DNA of 64,000 nucleotides from Afipia sp049747295 (GCF_049747295.1 NZ_JBMHJM010000001.1:4278001-4342000), one strand, 5' to 3'. Counted from the first letter of the stretch, positions 1 to 9,118 are shown. Notes: generated by a model from the letters alone, not told the origin. Program-made: numbers and translations.

Positions 1-606
1 GCCGAAGAACTCCGAATTGGGGTAGGCCTGCGCCATCACAATTGTAGAGGCACCGTGGCCGCATCCGACATCGGCCACCCTGGCGCCGGCCTTCAGTTTC
101 GCTTCGACGCCTTCGAGCGCCGGAATCCAGTTCGAAACGAGATTGGCGTTATAGCCTGGCCTGAAGAAACGTTCGGTGCCGGAGAAAAGGCACTTCGAAT
201 GCTCGTGCCAGCCAACGCCTTTCCCGGTTCGAAACGCCTCGGCGACTTTGGGTTCGTCGAGATAGGTAGATTGCACAACATCGAATGCACCGGCAAAGAA
301 AGCCGGCGATCCCTCTTCGGCGAACGCCATGGCTTGCTCCGCCGACAGCGAGAACGCATTTTTTTCGGGGTGGTAATCGATGTAGCCGGAGGCGGCCTGT
401 CCGGACAGCCATTCGCGCACATAACGTTCGTGCAGGCCGGTCTTCTTCGCAAGCTCGGGCGGAGTGACCACGGCACCATCCGCCATCGCCTTGTAGAGCC
501 CAAGGCGATCGCCGAGCAGGATGCTGGCGCCGCCAAGTGAGATGCCAAGGTCGCCGACTAGCTTTCCTACAAGCGCATTCAACTTTTCAAGGTTTGGTTC
601 ACGCAT
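1..606 (-). CDS. Class I SAM-dependent methyltransferase, winged-helix N-terminus (partial)
   Basis: The gene runs off the left edge of the window, so only the first 202 codons are present. It starts at an ATG (606-604) with a GGAGG about 8 nt upstream. The N-terminal ~90 residues look like a winged-helix dimerisation domain (LLGDRLGLYKAM, then LHERYVREWL). The start of a Rossmann SAM-binding fold follows, with motif I visible as ADVGCGHGAS close to the window edge. Proteins of this layout transfer methyl groups from S-adenosylmethionine to small molecules; the substrate cannot be read here. It points the same way as the next methyltransferase gene, about 150 nt upstream of it. Family assignment is secure, function open. 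Confidence 0.85.
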   Translation of the reverse strand, partial: MREPNLEKLNALVGKLVGDLGISLGGASILLGDRLGLYKAMADGAVVTPPELAKKTGLHERYVREWLSGQAASGYIDYHPEKNAFSLSAEQAMAFAEEGSPAFFAGAFDVVQSTYLDEPKVAEAFRTGKGVGWHEHSKCLFSGTERFFRPGYNANLVSNWIPALEGVEAKLKAGARVADVGCGHGASTIVMAQAYPNSEFFG

Positions 607-752
607 TGCAGCTTCCTCCACGACTTGAGAGAACGGCCCCATTGCTAGTTAAAGAAGTGTGGGACGATCGGCGGAACGCAAGTCTGCAGGGGGTCACGTT
701 TCGCCGAATTGCCGTGCACCGCTCGATATCGGATTTGAATCAGCAGCCAATC

Positions 753-1568
753 CTACACGCGAGCCCAAGCACAATATTGGTCGGGGCCGACGATCTGTGC
801 ATGCGCCTCGGCAACCGCCGCATGGACGCGGGTCTCGAGGTTGTCGACCGTGATGTCGCCCGCTGCGATGAGGCCTAACTCCTGAGCGCGCGGCAGCACT
901 TCCCGGAAGGTCGATGCCATCCACGCCATCATGGGGGTGGATTGGTGACTGCCTACCACACGCTCGCAAATCAGCGACGGCGCGCCGAGACCCGCTTCCT
1001 CAAACGATCCGGCAAGGCGCTGTGCGGCGTCCGGCGTCGTCACGATCCGGCGCATGACGCCCATCACGACGTTGGTGATCCGGTCCCACAACGGAACCTG
1101 CGGGACGCTCGACCCGCCGGTAAACTCATCGATCTCGTGGAACGCAACGACACCGCCGGGACGAACCAGCCGCGCCACATCGGCGATGAATTGTGCGGGC
1201 TCTTCCTGAAAGATGAGGACATACCGGCCGACCGCGAGATCGAATCCGTCACCGTCGACAAAATCGCGCACAGAGGCGTGATGCAGGGTGACGTTGACGG
1301 CGCCGGCCCGCCGGATGCGATCGCGCGCGGTCGCCACAGCCGTCTCCGAGCGATCGATCGCAACCACAGATCCGTCGCGCCCGACGAACTCGGCCAGCAA
1401 CAGCGAAACGTCTCCCGCACCGCAGCCGAGGTCGAGCACCCGCATCCCCCGTGCAATGCCTGCCTCGCGGAGCAGGCGCTCTGTGATGGGACGCAACGCC
1501 TGAGCCTGCACAGTCAGGCGTTCAAGCTCGGTCGCGGCGTGGCCGAGAGAGTACGCTGGTTCACTCAT
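753..1568 (-). CDS. Class I SAM-dependent methyltransferase (UbiE/Methyltransf_11-like)
   Basis: This 271-residue cytoplasmic enzyme has a textbook SAM-binding motif I (VLDLGCGAGDVSLLLAE, about residues 44-60), an acidic residue after the next strand (VVAIDRS), and a motif-III-like segment (LVRPGGVVAFHE). A central stretch GRYVLIFQEEP matches the substrate-proximal strand of UbiE-type enzymes. The length fits the family. It starts at ATG 1568; no strong Shine-Dalgarno is visible, so the start is less certain than the fold. The acceptor molecule is unknown. It follows no obvious operon partner except the partial methyltransferase downstream on the same strand. Confidence 0.85.
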   Translation of the reverse strand: MSEPAYSLGHAATELERLTVQAQALRPITERLLREAGIARGMRVLDLGCGAGDVSLLLAEFVGRDGSVVAIDRSETAVATARDRIRRAGAVNVTLHHASVRDFVDGDGFDLAVGRYVLIFQEEPAQFIADVARLVRPGGVVAFHEIDEFTGGSSVPQVPLWDRITNVVMGVMRRIVTTPDAAQRLAGSFEEAGLGAPSLICERVVGSHQSTPMMAWMASTFREVLPRAQELGLIAAGDITVDNLETRVHAAVAEAHAQIVGPDQYCAWARV

Positions 1569-1857
1569 GGCGGTTGTTCAAACTCTCTGCATCTATGTCG
1601 ATGCAAGCAGATTTAGCCAGCGCGTTGTCCGCATGCCAAGGAGAACTCGGCTACAGCGGTAACAACCGGCGTTTTCCGAATGTCTCGCTGTGAAGGGGGA
1701 TGTCTCGCGCGTCTCAAAATATCAAGGCGATGGGAATGGGTATCTGCCCGCGAATCTGCTTGCCAGTGGTCCGATTCCGAAGTTCGTGCAGGCTTACGGC
1801 TTGCTCGGATGCGAACTTCGGATTCGCGACACTCATTCATCCCCACGCAACGCTCAC

Positions 1858-2778
1858 TCAATACTCCCAGACGGCCGGGACCCAACGAAAGGCATCGCCG
1901 GCGACCGCCACATGACAGACCGACGGGAACGGCAGGTGCGTGGCCACCAGCGGCTCGCGGTTGTCCGCCAACTCCCGCAAGAGACGGACGCGAACGCGGC
2001 TCGCTTCCTCGGGGTCGTGTTCGAAGCCGTTGTACCAGTCCGGGTGCTCGAACCCGACCGCGAACACGGCGTCGCCGGCGAACGTCAGCCGGTCGCCGCC
2101 GGACGCGAGGCGGACCACGCTGTGCCCGGGAGTGTGGCCGCCGGTGCGACGGACCATCACGCCCGGCACCACTTCGTAGGTCTCATCGAAGGGTTGCAGC
2201 TGGCTTTGATACTCGTTCATGAACCGCTTGGCGGTCGATCGAAGCGCGTCCGGGAATCCCGGCGGCATGGAGACGCGGGAGAAATCGGGCGCCGCCCAGA
2301 ATTTGATTTCTTCGGCCGCCACGTGGATTCGCAGGTCTTGACGCAGCCGCTCCCGCACACCGTCGACGAGCAGCCCGCCAACGTGGTCCATGTGCATATG
2401 GGTGAGCACCACATCGGTCACGGACGAAAGATCGATGCCGGCTTCCTCCAACCGCTGGATCAACTTCCCGGCCCGCGGCAAGTGCAAGTCCGGGTCGGCC
2501 CCGAGCCCTGCGTCGACGAGGATGGTCCGGTCGCCGCTGCGCAGCACGACCACATTCAGCGCCCACTCGAGCACGTCCGGCGGCAGAAACTGCTCGTTCA
2601 GCCATTTTGCCCGGACGGCCGGGTCGACGTTGTGGCCCAACATCGCGCCCGGCAGCGTGAGCACGCCATCGCTGACCACCAGCACGTCAATGTCGCCGAC
2701 CTTGAGTGCGTAGCGCGATGGAACCATCTCCTCAGGAGGGCCCGATCTCGCGGGGCGTCCGGCAATGTCCAGGCTCAT
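1858..2778 (-). CDS. MBL-fold metallo-hydrolase
   Basis: A 306-residue metallo-beta-lactamase-fold protein of the group that includes quorum-quenching lactonases and related hydrolases. The zinc-binding motif is H127-M-H129-M-D131-H132. Further ligands are likely in GGHTPGHS, the FAGDAVF aspartate and a late VATHLPFPS histidine. A longer reading frame extends 34 codons upstream. I chose ATG 2778 because AGGAG sits about 7 nt before it and the extra residues look non-native. No signal peptide is obvious from this start. The substrate is not determinable; lactonase or general hydrolase are the main options. Confidence 0.85.
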   Translation of the reverse strand: MSLDIAGRPARSGPPEEMVPSRYALKVGDIDVLVVSDGVLTLPGAMLGHNVDPAVRAKWLNEQFLPPDVLEWALNVVVLRSGDRTILVDAGLGADPDLHLPRAGKLIQRLEEAGIDLSSVTDVVLTHMHMDHVGGLLVDGVRERLRQDLRIHVAAEEIKFWAAPDFSRVSMPPGFPDALRSTAKRFMNEYQSQLQPFDETYEVVPGVMVRRTGGHTPGHSVVRLASGGDRLTFAGDAVFAVGFEHPDWYNGFEHDPEEASRVRVRLLRELADNREPLVATHLPFPSVCHVAVAGDAFRWVPAVWEY

Positions 2779-2977
2779 GATTGTCTCCTGCTGATGTATC
2801 TCCTGCCGACCGTCCTTTCTGATGTGGTTCGTTCCTCCGTTTGCCATCAGCCGAAGGCGGGATGCGTCCAAAGCACGCATGTCAGGGATCGATGCGTCCG
2901 AAGCGAATGCCGCGGGAAGGACCGCAAGCGGATCGCAGGGAAGGACGCCATGGGCGTTTCCTTTGCGAGGTTCGAGG

Positions 2978-4342
2978 TTATTTGGATGCGGCGGCGACGA
3001 AGGTCGTGTCGCTCGGTCCCGTGCCGGTCAGCCGGACGACGGCGGGCTCGGCGCGGGTGAAGGCGAAGTGCGCGACACCGCCGGGCTCGGTGTAGAGGCC
3101 GCCCGCCGTCAGGGGCTTCACCGGCGCATCGCCGGGTTTAGCGCCATAGCCGAAGTACCAGACGCCGGAGATCACCGTGGCGAAGCGATCGTCGTGATGG
3201 GTGTGCGCTGCGATCACCGTGTTCGGCGGCACGTGGATCTCGAGTGCGTAGGGCCCTGGCTTGGCGGGATCACCCGAGATCAGCACCGTGCGGATGCCGC
3301 TCAGTCCGGAGGTGCCCGTGCCGGCGCCCGACGTCGGCATCGACTGGATCTGCTCGAGTGACAGGGCTGTGGCGCCGAGACCGTTCTTGGCTGCAGCGTT
3401 ATGAGCCTTGTCGAGGAAGTCGTGAATCGCCGCCACCGTGGCGGCCGGTTGCTCTTCCATGAGCCAGTGCCCGGCGTTCGCGACGACCCGTTCCTCCACG
3501 TCGACGGCGCCCGCTTGCGCGACGACCGCCATCATCGGACCGAAGGATTTCTCGCCTCCGATCGCGAGAACCGGCATGCGGAGCTTGCCGTGTGCGGCGA
3601 GCCATGTGCGGTTGTCGATCACGTCCTGATCGAAGGCGGCGAATTGAAGGAAGCCGGCCCGCATGCGGCCCTTTGCGGCGTAGAGACTTGCGTAGTGCTC
3701 ACGCGCAGCCTCGGGAAAGTTCGCGGGGGCGGCGGAGAAGTCGTTCCAGAAGCGGTCGAGGTAGATGCGCTCGCGGCCTGCGACGAGGCGCTCCATGTCG
3801 GGGCCGCCGAACCGGAAATGCCAGAGCAGCGGACTTTTCACGATCTCGTCCCAGGGCCCGACACCCGGCACCGGCGCATCCATCAGCACCAGCTTCGTCA
3901 CCCGGTCCGGATATCGTGCAGCAAAGGCGTAGGCGACCATGTTGCCGATGTCGTGGGCCACCACATCGGCGCGCGGCGCCTGCAGCGCATCCATCACGCC
4001 GGCGATGTCTTTCGCCTCGTTCGCCTTCTCGAACCCGGTTTCCGCAATGGCCGAAAGGCCGAAGCCGCGCAGATCCGGGACGATCACCGTGTGATGCTGC
4101 GCGAGATCGGCTGCCAGAGGCGCCCACATGTCGCCGGTCTCGCCATAGCCGTGCAACAGAACCACTGCCGGCCCTGCGCCGCCGATACGGACATGGAGGG
4201 TCGTGCCGTTGGTTGCGACCTCTTGCGTGCGGAAGCCGCGCGGAAAGTCGAAGCTATCCGCGGCGCGGGTGGCACTGCTCATGAGCACTGACAACACAGC
4301 GCCGGCGAGTGCGAGCCGGCGAAAGAGGGGTGGGATTTTCAT
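2978..4342 (-). CDS. Exported alpha/beta-hydrolase fused to a C-terminal cupin
   Basis: This 454-residue protein begins with a signal peptide (hydrophobic ALAGAVLSVLMSSATRA, cleavage near residue 28). Residues ~40-315 are an alpha/beta-hydrolase of the epoxide hydrolase/haloalkane dehalogenase type. The oxyanion motif HGYG is at 64-67, an Asp nucleophile at D131 (AHDIGNM) and a catalytic His at H292 (NAGHWLMEEQP). Residues ~350-454 form a cupin-like domain with a metal-binding-like cluster H380-T-H-H383 and a later H in PGGVAHF. The fusion is unusual, since hydrolases of this family normally end near residue 300. Both domains are read in one frame without a break, and the job of the cupin is unknown. 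Confidence 0.82.
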   Translation of the reverse strand: MKIPPLFRRLALAGAVLSVLMSSATRAADSFDFPRGFRTQEVATNGTTLHVRIGGAGPAVVLLHGYGETGDMWAPLAADLAQHHTVIVPDLRGFGLSAIAETGFEKANEAKDIAGVMDALQAPRADVVAHDIGNMVAYAFAARYPDRVTKLVLMDAPVPGVGPWDEIVKSPLLWHFRFGGPDMERLVAGRERIYLDRFWNDFSAAPANFPEAAREHYASLYAAKGRMRAGFLQFAAFDQDVIDNRTWLAAHGKLRMPVLAIGGEKSFGPMMAVVAQAGAVDVEERVVANAGHWLMEEQPAATVAAIHDFLDKAHNAAAKNGLGATALSLEQIQSMPTSGAGTGTSGLSGIRTVLISGDPAKPGPYALEIHVPPNTVIAAHTHHDDRFATVISGVWYFGYGAKPGDAPVKPLTAGGLYTEPGGVAHFAFTRAEPAVVRLTGTGPSDTTFVAAASK

Positions 4343-4474
4343 CGGGAGAGCTCCAGTTCATGCCTTTTGCATGGCGCGTAAATAGACACGTTCCGTCGTA
4401 CGGAATAATTGGGGGTCATGCCAAGGAATTTTGATCGCGGCGCAAAGATGCCGGCCTCGGACAATAACGTTTCA

Positions 4475-4600
4475 AATGATGATCGCGCTAGGATCATTCA
4501 CAAGATCATTCCCGAGATCATTCCAAGGCGAACGCCGGAATCCGCGGCCATGCCAACGTCAAGCGCGCGATTGGCAACAGCGGACGTTAAGCGAGAGACG
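4475..4600 (+). pseudogene. Decayed 5' fragment of a hexapeptide acetyltransferase gene
   Basis: The translation here contains IIPRRTPESAAM, which matches IIPKRTPESAAM at the N-terminus of the intact acetyltransferase encoded at 63404. The DNA match continues for about 60 bases (AACGCCGGAATC and CCAACGTCAA are shared), but a 4-base deletion after the ATG of SAAM shifts the frame. The rest of the gene is absent. The flanking 4343-4819 gap otherwise shows no gene. This looks like a degenerate partial copy of a maltose-O-acetyltransferase-type gene, or the relic of a relative deleted here. The boundaries are approximate. Confidence 0.6.
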
Positions 4601-4819
4601 GGGTTCGCACCTTGTGTCTTGCAGGTCACAGGTCGTTTGATTTGATGGCGAGTGCCGCCCAGTCCTAGTCAGATTACCGTCCAGACCAAGAAGTGTCCTT
4701 TAGATCAAACTACCGTTCCCCCTGGAATCGATCGTTCGGTTGAAGGTCAAGGCGATAGCGCTCAGCCTGATGGGTGAACCTGTTGCCCTTGCCGCCGATA
4801 TTCGCGCGAGGAATGGACA

Positions 4820-5644
4820 GTGAAGATCTTGAGGATTTTTGGTTTCGCCGTGTTTGCCGTGCTGGGCATGACGTCGATCGCTTCGGCTGCGGATACCGGA
4901 GGCGCACCGAACTGGACCGGTTGGTACGCTGGCGCGAATGCCGGCGGAGGCTGGGGACGCGCTCACGCGGATGCCGTCTTCGATCCAAGATCGCGCTTCG
5001 ATACGGCCGCGGTAGACTCGACCTCCAATACAATCAACGGCGCGCTGGGAGGGCTTCAGGCGGGATACAATGTGCAGAGCGGTGCTTTCCTGTTTGGTGT
5101 TGAAACTGACATCCAGGCCACCAGCCAGCAAGGTGACGCGCAATCGACTGTCACGCTCAGCAGCCGAAATTTATGTCTCTCGCCCTGCGTGGAGCCGCCG
5201 CCGACGATAACGAAAGCGCCCTTCGACACCGCGCAGAAGCTGCCGTGGTTCGGTACGCTTCGCGGACGGGTCGGTATTGCGCCGTCTGATGGTTGGCTGG
5301 TCTACGCGACCGGCGGACTTGCCTATGGTGAAATAAAGAGCAGCGCGACCTTTACGATTCCGCCAGGGAACGCTTGTCTCGCTCCGTGTACTCCAACGCC
5401 GGGCGGATCTATCACCGGCAATTTCAATCAAACCAGAGCCGGATGGGTCGCGGGTGCCGGTGTGGAAACGGCACTCGGTGGACATTGGAGCGGCAAGCTC
5501 GAATATCTCCACTTGGACTTCGGCGACATGAGCAACACTTTCGCAGCCATTGCTATCGCTCCCTTCTCTGGGACGTTGAGAACGAATGCCCGGTTGACGA
5601 CCGATATCCTGCGCGTCGGTGTGAATTATCGTTTCGGCGGGTAA
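4820..5644 (+). CDS. Outer-membrane beta-barrel porin-family protein (Omp31/Omp25-like)
   Basis: This 274-residue protein has a clear signal peptide (MKILRIFGFAVFAVLGMTS, cleaved after ASA near residue 23) and a mature start typical of rhizobial Omp25/Omp31 proteins (WTGWYAGANAGGGWGRAH). The C-terminus, RVGVNYRFGG, is a final beta-strand of an eight-stranded barrel. The start is GTG 4820, with GAGGAA about 9 nt upstream. Two predicted loops carry Cys pairs (CLSPC and CLAPC), which is odd for this family and could form a disulfide in the periplasm or outside. The role is probably structural, in the outer membrane. It converges with the small secreted protein gene downstream. Confidence 0.85.
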   Translation: MKILRIFGFAVFAVLGMTSIASAADTGGAPNWTGWYAGANAGGGWGRAHADAVFDPRSRFDTAAVDSTSNTINGALGGLQAGYNVQSGAFLFGVETDIQATSQQGDAQSTVTLSSRNLCLSPCVEPPPTITKAPFDTAQKLPWFGTLRGRVGIAPSDGWLVYATGGLAYGEIKSSATFTIPPGNACLAPCTPTPGGSITGNFNQTRAGWVAGAGVETALGGHWSGKLEYLHLDFGDMSNTFAAIAIAPFSGTLRTNARLTTDILRVGVNYRFGG

Positions 5645-5658
5645 GTTCCGCGACAGAC

Positions 5659-5734
5659 AAAACGCGACACGTGTGTCGATTGCCTATCTCAGGAATGCGC
5701 CGTTGTCGAAACCCGCAAACGCGTGTCGCGTTTT
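5659..5734. repeat. Inverted repeat between convergent genes (possible bidirectional terminator)
   Basis: AAAACGCGACACG at 5659-5671 is perfectly inverted as CGTGTCGCGTTTT at 5722-5734, with 50 bases between. Its place between two convergent genes, and the A- and T-ends of the arms, fit a bidirectional transcription terminator. The long spacer would be unusual for an intrinsic terminator, so a protein-binding or mobile palindrome is an alternative. Confidence 0.5.
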
Positions 5735-5740
5735 CAAGCT

Positions 5741-6097
5741 TCAATTCTGGCCATAGACGCACTTGGCAACCGAGCGCGTCGGCGCGCCGAACGGGTTGCG
5801 AACTTCGTAGTCGACGAACGCGTAAAGGCGTTGGGGAGGATGGCGGATGAGGCTGCCCGAGAATTCGGGGCCGCCGGCCAACACAAATCCATAGTCGAAC
5901 ATGATCGGCTGCGTCGATTCGATGATCTTGATCCGGCGATAGGCCGAAGGGTTCAGCAACCGCTGTTTCACACCTCGTTCGCACCACAATCCGAAGTCGG
6001 AGGCCTGCGCACTGAAAGTCGGGGCCAAAGACAGCACCACCACTGCGAGGGCTGACGCAATAAGAGATGACGCTGTGAGAGCGGATCTGGCTTTCAT
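5741..6097 (-). CDS. Small secreted protein of unknown function
   Basis: A 118-residue protein with a Sec signal peptide (ALAVVVLSLAPTFSAQAS). The mature part has two cysteines (WCERGVKQ and AKCVYGQN near the end), which suggests a disulfide-stabilised periplasmic domain. A FVDYEVRNPFGAPTRS segment resembles a widespread rhizobial hypothetical family. The frame is open further upstream, but ATG 6097 is preferred because GAGGAG lies about 8 nt before it and the signal peptide begins there. No function is assigned. Confidence 0.7.
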   Translation of the reverse strand: MKARSALTASSLIASALAVVVLSLAPTFSAQASDFGLWCERGVKQRLLNPSAYRRIKIIESTQPIMFDYGFVLAGGPEFSGSLIRHPPQRLYAFVDYEVRNPFGAPTRSVAKCVYGQN

Positions 6098-6359
6098 TTG
6101 CGACTGCTCCTCGTGCGAATGACAGCTCTTATTCAATCCCATGAACCGGGGTGAAATTGTGGTCGAGGCTTCGATCGAAAGGGCAAGGTCGGATCAGGCT
6201 TTCCGCTGTCACAAAAGAATATGACCCTATGGATAGTGTCCCGCTTCCAAGGAAAGTGAAGACGGGATTGCGCCGGGGTGTGCTCTTATCGCGAGCAGGT
6301 GAGTGGACCGTGCACACTCGTTGCATTGCGGTCCTGGAGACGGGAAGGGTCAGGGAGCA

Positions 6360-7241
6360 ATGAGCAAAACCATGACAAGCATCACAAGGAGCCTTCTGGT
6401 TGTGGCCGGTGTCAGCGCGGGCCTGTTCCTCAGCGCTCACGTAGCGACGGCGCAGCAGAGCGGATCGCCGCTTTCCTCCGAGCAGATCGTCCAGATCGTG
6501 AAGAGCCCTGATCGCTCGGCGGCAGATCGCACCAATGACGCGCGGCGAAAGCCCGAGCAGATGCTGGGCTTCATCGGCATTCGTCCCGGCATCGTGGCGG
6601 TCGATCTCAGCGCGGATGGCGGCTACACCACGGAACTGCTGGCACGCGCGATCGGACCTTCAGGCAAGGTTTACGGCCAGAGCCGGCCGCGCAATCCCAC
6701 CCCGGCACCCGCATCGACGGCAACGCCCGAGGGCGGAAGCAACCCAGCTGCGGCAATCGCAACGCCGGCAGGCGCGCCGAAGCCGTCCCCGGTTGCTCTT
6801 GCTGAGCGTGACAGCAATCTCCGCAGCCACGGCGCCCAGGCCGCTCCGATCGTCGCGGTCTCGCGGCCGTTCGAAGATCCCATGCCGCCCGAACTCGCGG
6901 GTGGCAGCGTCGATCTCGTGACCTTGATGTTCAACTATCACGACCTCGGGCACCTTGGCGTGGATCGTGCCGCGATGAACAAAGCCGTCTTTCGCACACT
7001 CAAGCCGGGAGGGCTCTATGTGATAGCCGATCACGCGGGGCGGCCTGGTACCGGCATTTCGGAATCGGGCACGCTTCATCGCATCGAAGAGGCGTTTCTT
7101 CGGCAGGAAGTTGAAGCAGCCGGATTTAAGTTAGCCGGTGAAGGCAATTTTCTCCGCAATCCGAACGATCCCAAGGATAAGAATACGCCGGACCCGCCGC
7201 AGCCGAAGGACGACTTCGTGCTCAAATTCGTCAAGCCGTGA
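6360..7241 (+). CDS. Predicted exported class I methyltransferase (COG4798-like)
   Basis: This protein of about 293 residues opens with a signal peptide (VVAGVSAGLFLSAHVATA, then QQ). A methyltransferase-like fold follows: motif I is VAVDLSADGGYTTELLARA, and the later strand is FRTLKPGGLYVIADH. A low-complexity Pro/Ala insertion (about residues 110-165) interrupts the domain. Members of this family are annotated as predicted methyltransferases in the periplasm; whether they use SAM there is unclear. The start at 6360 has AGGGAG only 3 nt away, and ATG 6372 is also possible. The catalytic role is inference. Confidence 0.75.
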   Translation: MSKTMTSITRSLLVVAGVSAGLFLSAHVATAQQSGSPLSSEQIVQIVKSPDRSAADRTNDARRKPEQMLGFIGIRPGIVAVDLSADGGYTTELLARAIGPSGKVYGQSRPRNPTPAPASTATPEGGSNPAAAIATPAGAPKPSPVALAERDSNLRSHGAQAAPIVAVSRPFEDPMPPELAGGSVDLVTLMFNYHDLGHLGVDRAAMNKAVFRTLKPGGLYVIADHAGRPGTGISESGTLHRIEEAFLRQEVEAAGFKLAGEGNFLRNPNDPKDKNTPDPPQPKDDFVLKFVKP

Positions 7242-7328
7242 GCGGGGCCGTGTCCGCATCAGGCGGGTCACGCATCGTGTTGATCATCCCGCGCGCCTGA
7301 TATCCGGCCGGCGCGCCTCAGCTTGCTC

Positions 7329-8744
7329 TTACCTTTGAGCCTGCCGCAGTTGTCGGGCGTTCGCCGGACGTGGGGACACGCGCTTCGAGGGACGCGAGGC
7401 GTCGCGCATGATCACGAGGTTCGGCTTCTTCACGTTGATCTGTTTTGCTTTCGATGCCGCCAGTTTGGCGCTGGCCTTCTTCGCGTCCACTTTCTTCGCG
7501 TTCGCGGCCGCCACTTTGGTGCCGCGGCTGTGCTTGGCATATTCCTGGCCGTCGGTCGGGGCGACATGGGGCGGGTCGCGGCTGAGATAGGGACGCGCGA
7601 TTCCGAACTCCTTGCCGTGCGCATCAACCCATTTCCACAGCTTGTCAGAGTTCGCCCATCGCTCGTTACGCGTGCCACCCTGGACACTCACGATATCCGC
7701 GGCAAGCCCACAGCCGTAGCCGCCGCGCAAGCTGCCGCCATGATACGACCTGTTGCTCGCAGCCTTCAGGCCGCTTGCGATCGACTGGCGGTAGTCATCT
7801 CGGAAGGCGCTGGTGATGCCGGGCGAAAGGCCTGCCACTTCTGCCGCACGCAGCATGCGAAACAGTTTTTTCTTGAAGCTGCGGTCCATGCCGCCGATCA
7901 CATAGTCCATCATCGGCATGCCGGCGCGCTCCGCCGCCTTGGGGTCCTTCCAGGTGAAATCCTGATCGACAAGTTTGGTGAAGGCTTTCGACACGGTCAC
8001 AGTGATCGTCTTGGTCTTGTTCTTTCCCTTGCCTTTGACCTTGACCTTGCGCTCGACGGTGACCTTCCTCCATTCGACCTGTTTGATGGTGTCTTCCTTG
8101 GGCGCACGTTGATAAAGCGCCCACAGATAGCGATCGATGCAGGTGTCTGTGGCTTGACACTCGTCGGGAATATCGATGGTCGTCGCAGCCTTGTTGGCGT
8201 CGCGAAGGATCCTGTTGGCGTCTCGAAGGATAGAGCCTGGTTCGTAGCCGGGCTCGCCATCCGCCGGATTGACGTTTGCCACTTGCACAGCCGCAGGCTC
8301 GGTGGGCGGAGCATGTTCGGCAGGTGGCGTTTGTTCAGTTGGCAGCGCTTCTTTGGCCGGCGGCGCTTCTTTTGCTGGCGGCGCCTGCGCCGCGATGGGG
8401 AGTGCTGGCTGCGCGGGAGCCGGGGCGGCGACCGCTTCAACGTCTCCCTCCGGCAAATTCAGAGTGATCGATACGTCGGTGCCTGCACTCGCAAGCGACG
8501 GTCCAGCCTTCGCCACATCGGTCGGCGCACGAGTCGGGCCACGGTCGTCTCCGGATGTCGCGCTTGCGCTGACAAGCTGCGTCGTAGCGGAGCCGGAGGG
8601 AGCGCTGATATCCGTCGGCGGCGCTGCGCCGGTGGTCTGGATACCTTCTGACCCCGTCGCGAGCAGGCCGACAACCCCGGCCGCGAGAGCGACGGATCGC
8701 AATACCGGTGTTGGCACTGTCGAAAGTCGCAGCGGGTTCATCAT
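7329..8744 (-). CDS. Exported M15-like (VanY/DacY-type) peptidase with Pro/Ala-rich linker
   Basis: A protein of about 471 residues with an N-terminal hydrophobic export signal (SVALAAGVVGLLATGSEG). A long Ala/Pro/Glu-rich spacer follows, including tandem PPAKEA-type repeats, then a C-terminal catalytic region. The latter contains SYHGGSLRGGYGCGLAADI and RDPPHVAP, which correspond to the His...Asp and late His zinc ligands of peptidase M15 enzymes that trim peptidoglycan peptides. The spacing between the first His and Asp is longer than the classical SxHxxGxAxD motif because of a Gly-rich insertion. A Lys/Ala-rich tail ends the protein. Start ATG 8744 (or 8741) is chosen with AAGG a few bases upstream. 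It diverges from an L,D-transpeptidase gene. Confidence 0.7.
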   Translation of the reverse strand: MMNPLRLSTVPTPVLRSVALAAGVVGLLATGSEGIQTTGAAPPTDISAPSGSATTQLVSASATSGDDRGPTRAPTDVAKAGPSLASAGTDVSITLNLPEGDVEAVAAPAPAQPALPIAAQAPPAKEAPPAKEALPTEQTPPAEHAPPTEPAAVQVANVNPADGEPGYEPGSILRDANRILRDANKAATTIDIPDECQATDTCIDRYLWALYQRAPKEDTIKQVEWRKVTVERKVKVKGKGKNKTKTITVTVSKAFTKLVDQDFTWKDPKAAERAGMPMMDYVIGGMDRSFKKKLFRMLRAAEVAGLSPGITSAFRDDYRQSIASGLKAASNRSYHGGSLRGGYGCGLAADIVSVQGGTRNERWANSDKLWKWVDAHGKEFGIARPYLSRDPPHVAPTDGQEYAKHSRGTKVAAANAKKVDAKKASAKLAASKAKQINVKKPNLVIMRDASRPSKRVSPRPANARQLRQAQR

Positions 8745-9118
8745 TCCAGCCTTATCGGAACCGGATTGCACAGCCGAGCATGCGGACGCCCACAATTGTT
8801 GTGACAAGGAAATGACCAAGCAATGGCGCAACCGGACAGGCTGTGTCCTTTTCCCGGGAGTGTTGCTTGTGCGCAACGGCGGGCGGAGGGCCTATGACGG
8901 GCCGCTTGAGCGGGTTGCGATCATCAGAAAGGGGCCTACGCGATGTCCGTTTTGTGCCAATTTCAACTGCGAGTATGATTCGTCGTCATGAGCTGTCGTA
9001 TCCCGGTGATTGATCACGACGGCGGACGGGCGTTTGAACGGGGCGTGGAATGGTGAAGCGATTGGCATCGGCAAAGTCCACTTGGGTGAAATCCACTTGG
9101 GCGACATCCAAGGTGGCA
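8745..9118. promoter_or_regulatory. Divergent intergenic region between two peptidoglycan genes
   Basis: This 374-base gap separates the divergent M15-like and L,D-transpeptidase genes, so promoters for both should lie here. A short tandem repeat (TCCACTTGGG then TCCACTTGGG) at about 9077-9101 lies just before the preferred start of the transpeptidase. I see no convincing coding sequence or named operator. Confidence 0.4.

Noticed and set aside
1690..3060. Long plus-strand frame (456 codons)
   Set aside because: It lies opposite the metallo-beta-lactamase-fold gene, whose HMHMDH motif and ribosome-binding site are convincing; the plus frame has no recognisable motif.
3401..4291. Long plus-strand frame (296 codons)
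   Set aside because: Antisense of the hydrolase-cupin gene; a high-GC mirror frame rich in His/Arg with no domain.
7323..8651. Long plus-strand frame (442 codons)
   Set aside because: Antisense to the M15-like gene, whose signal peptide and peptidase motifs are clear.
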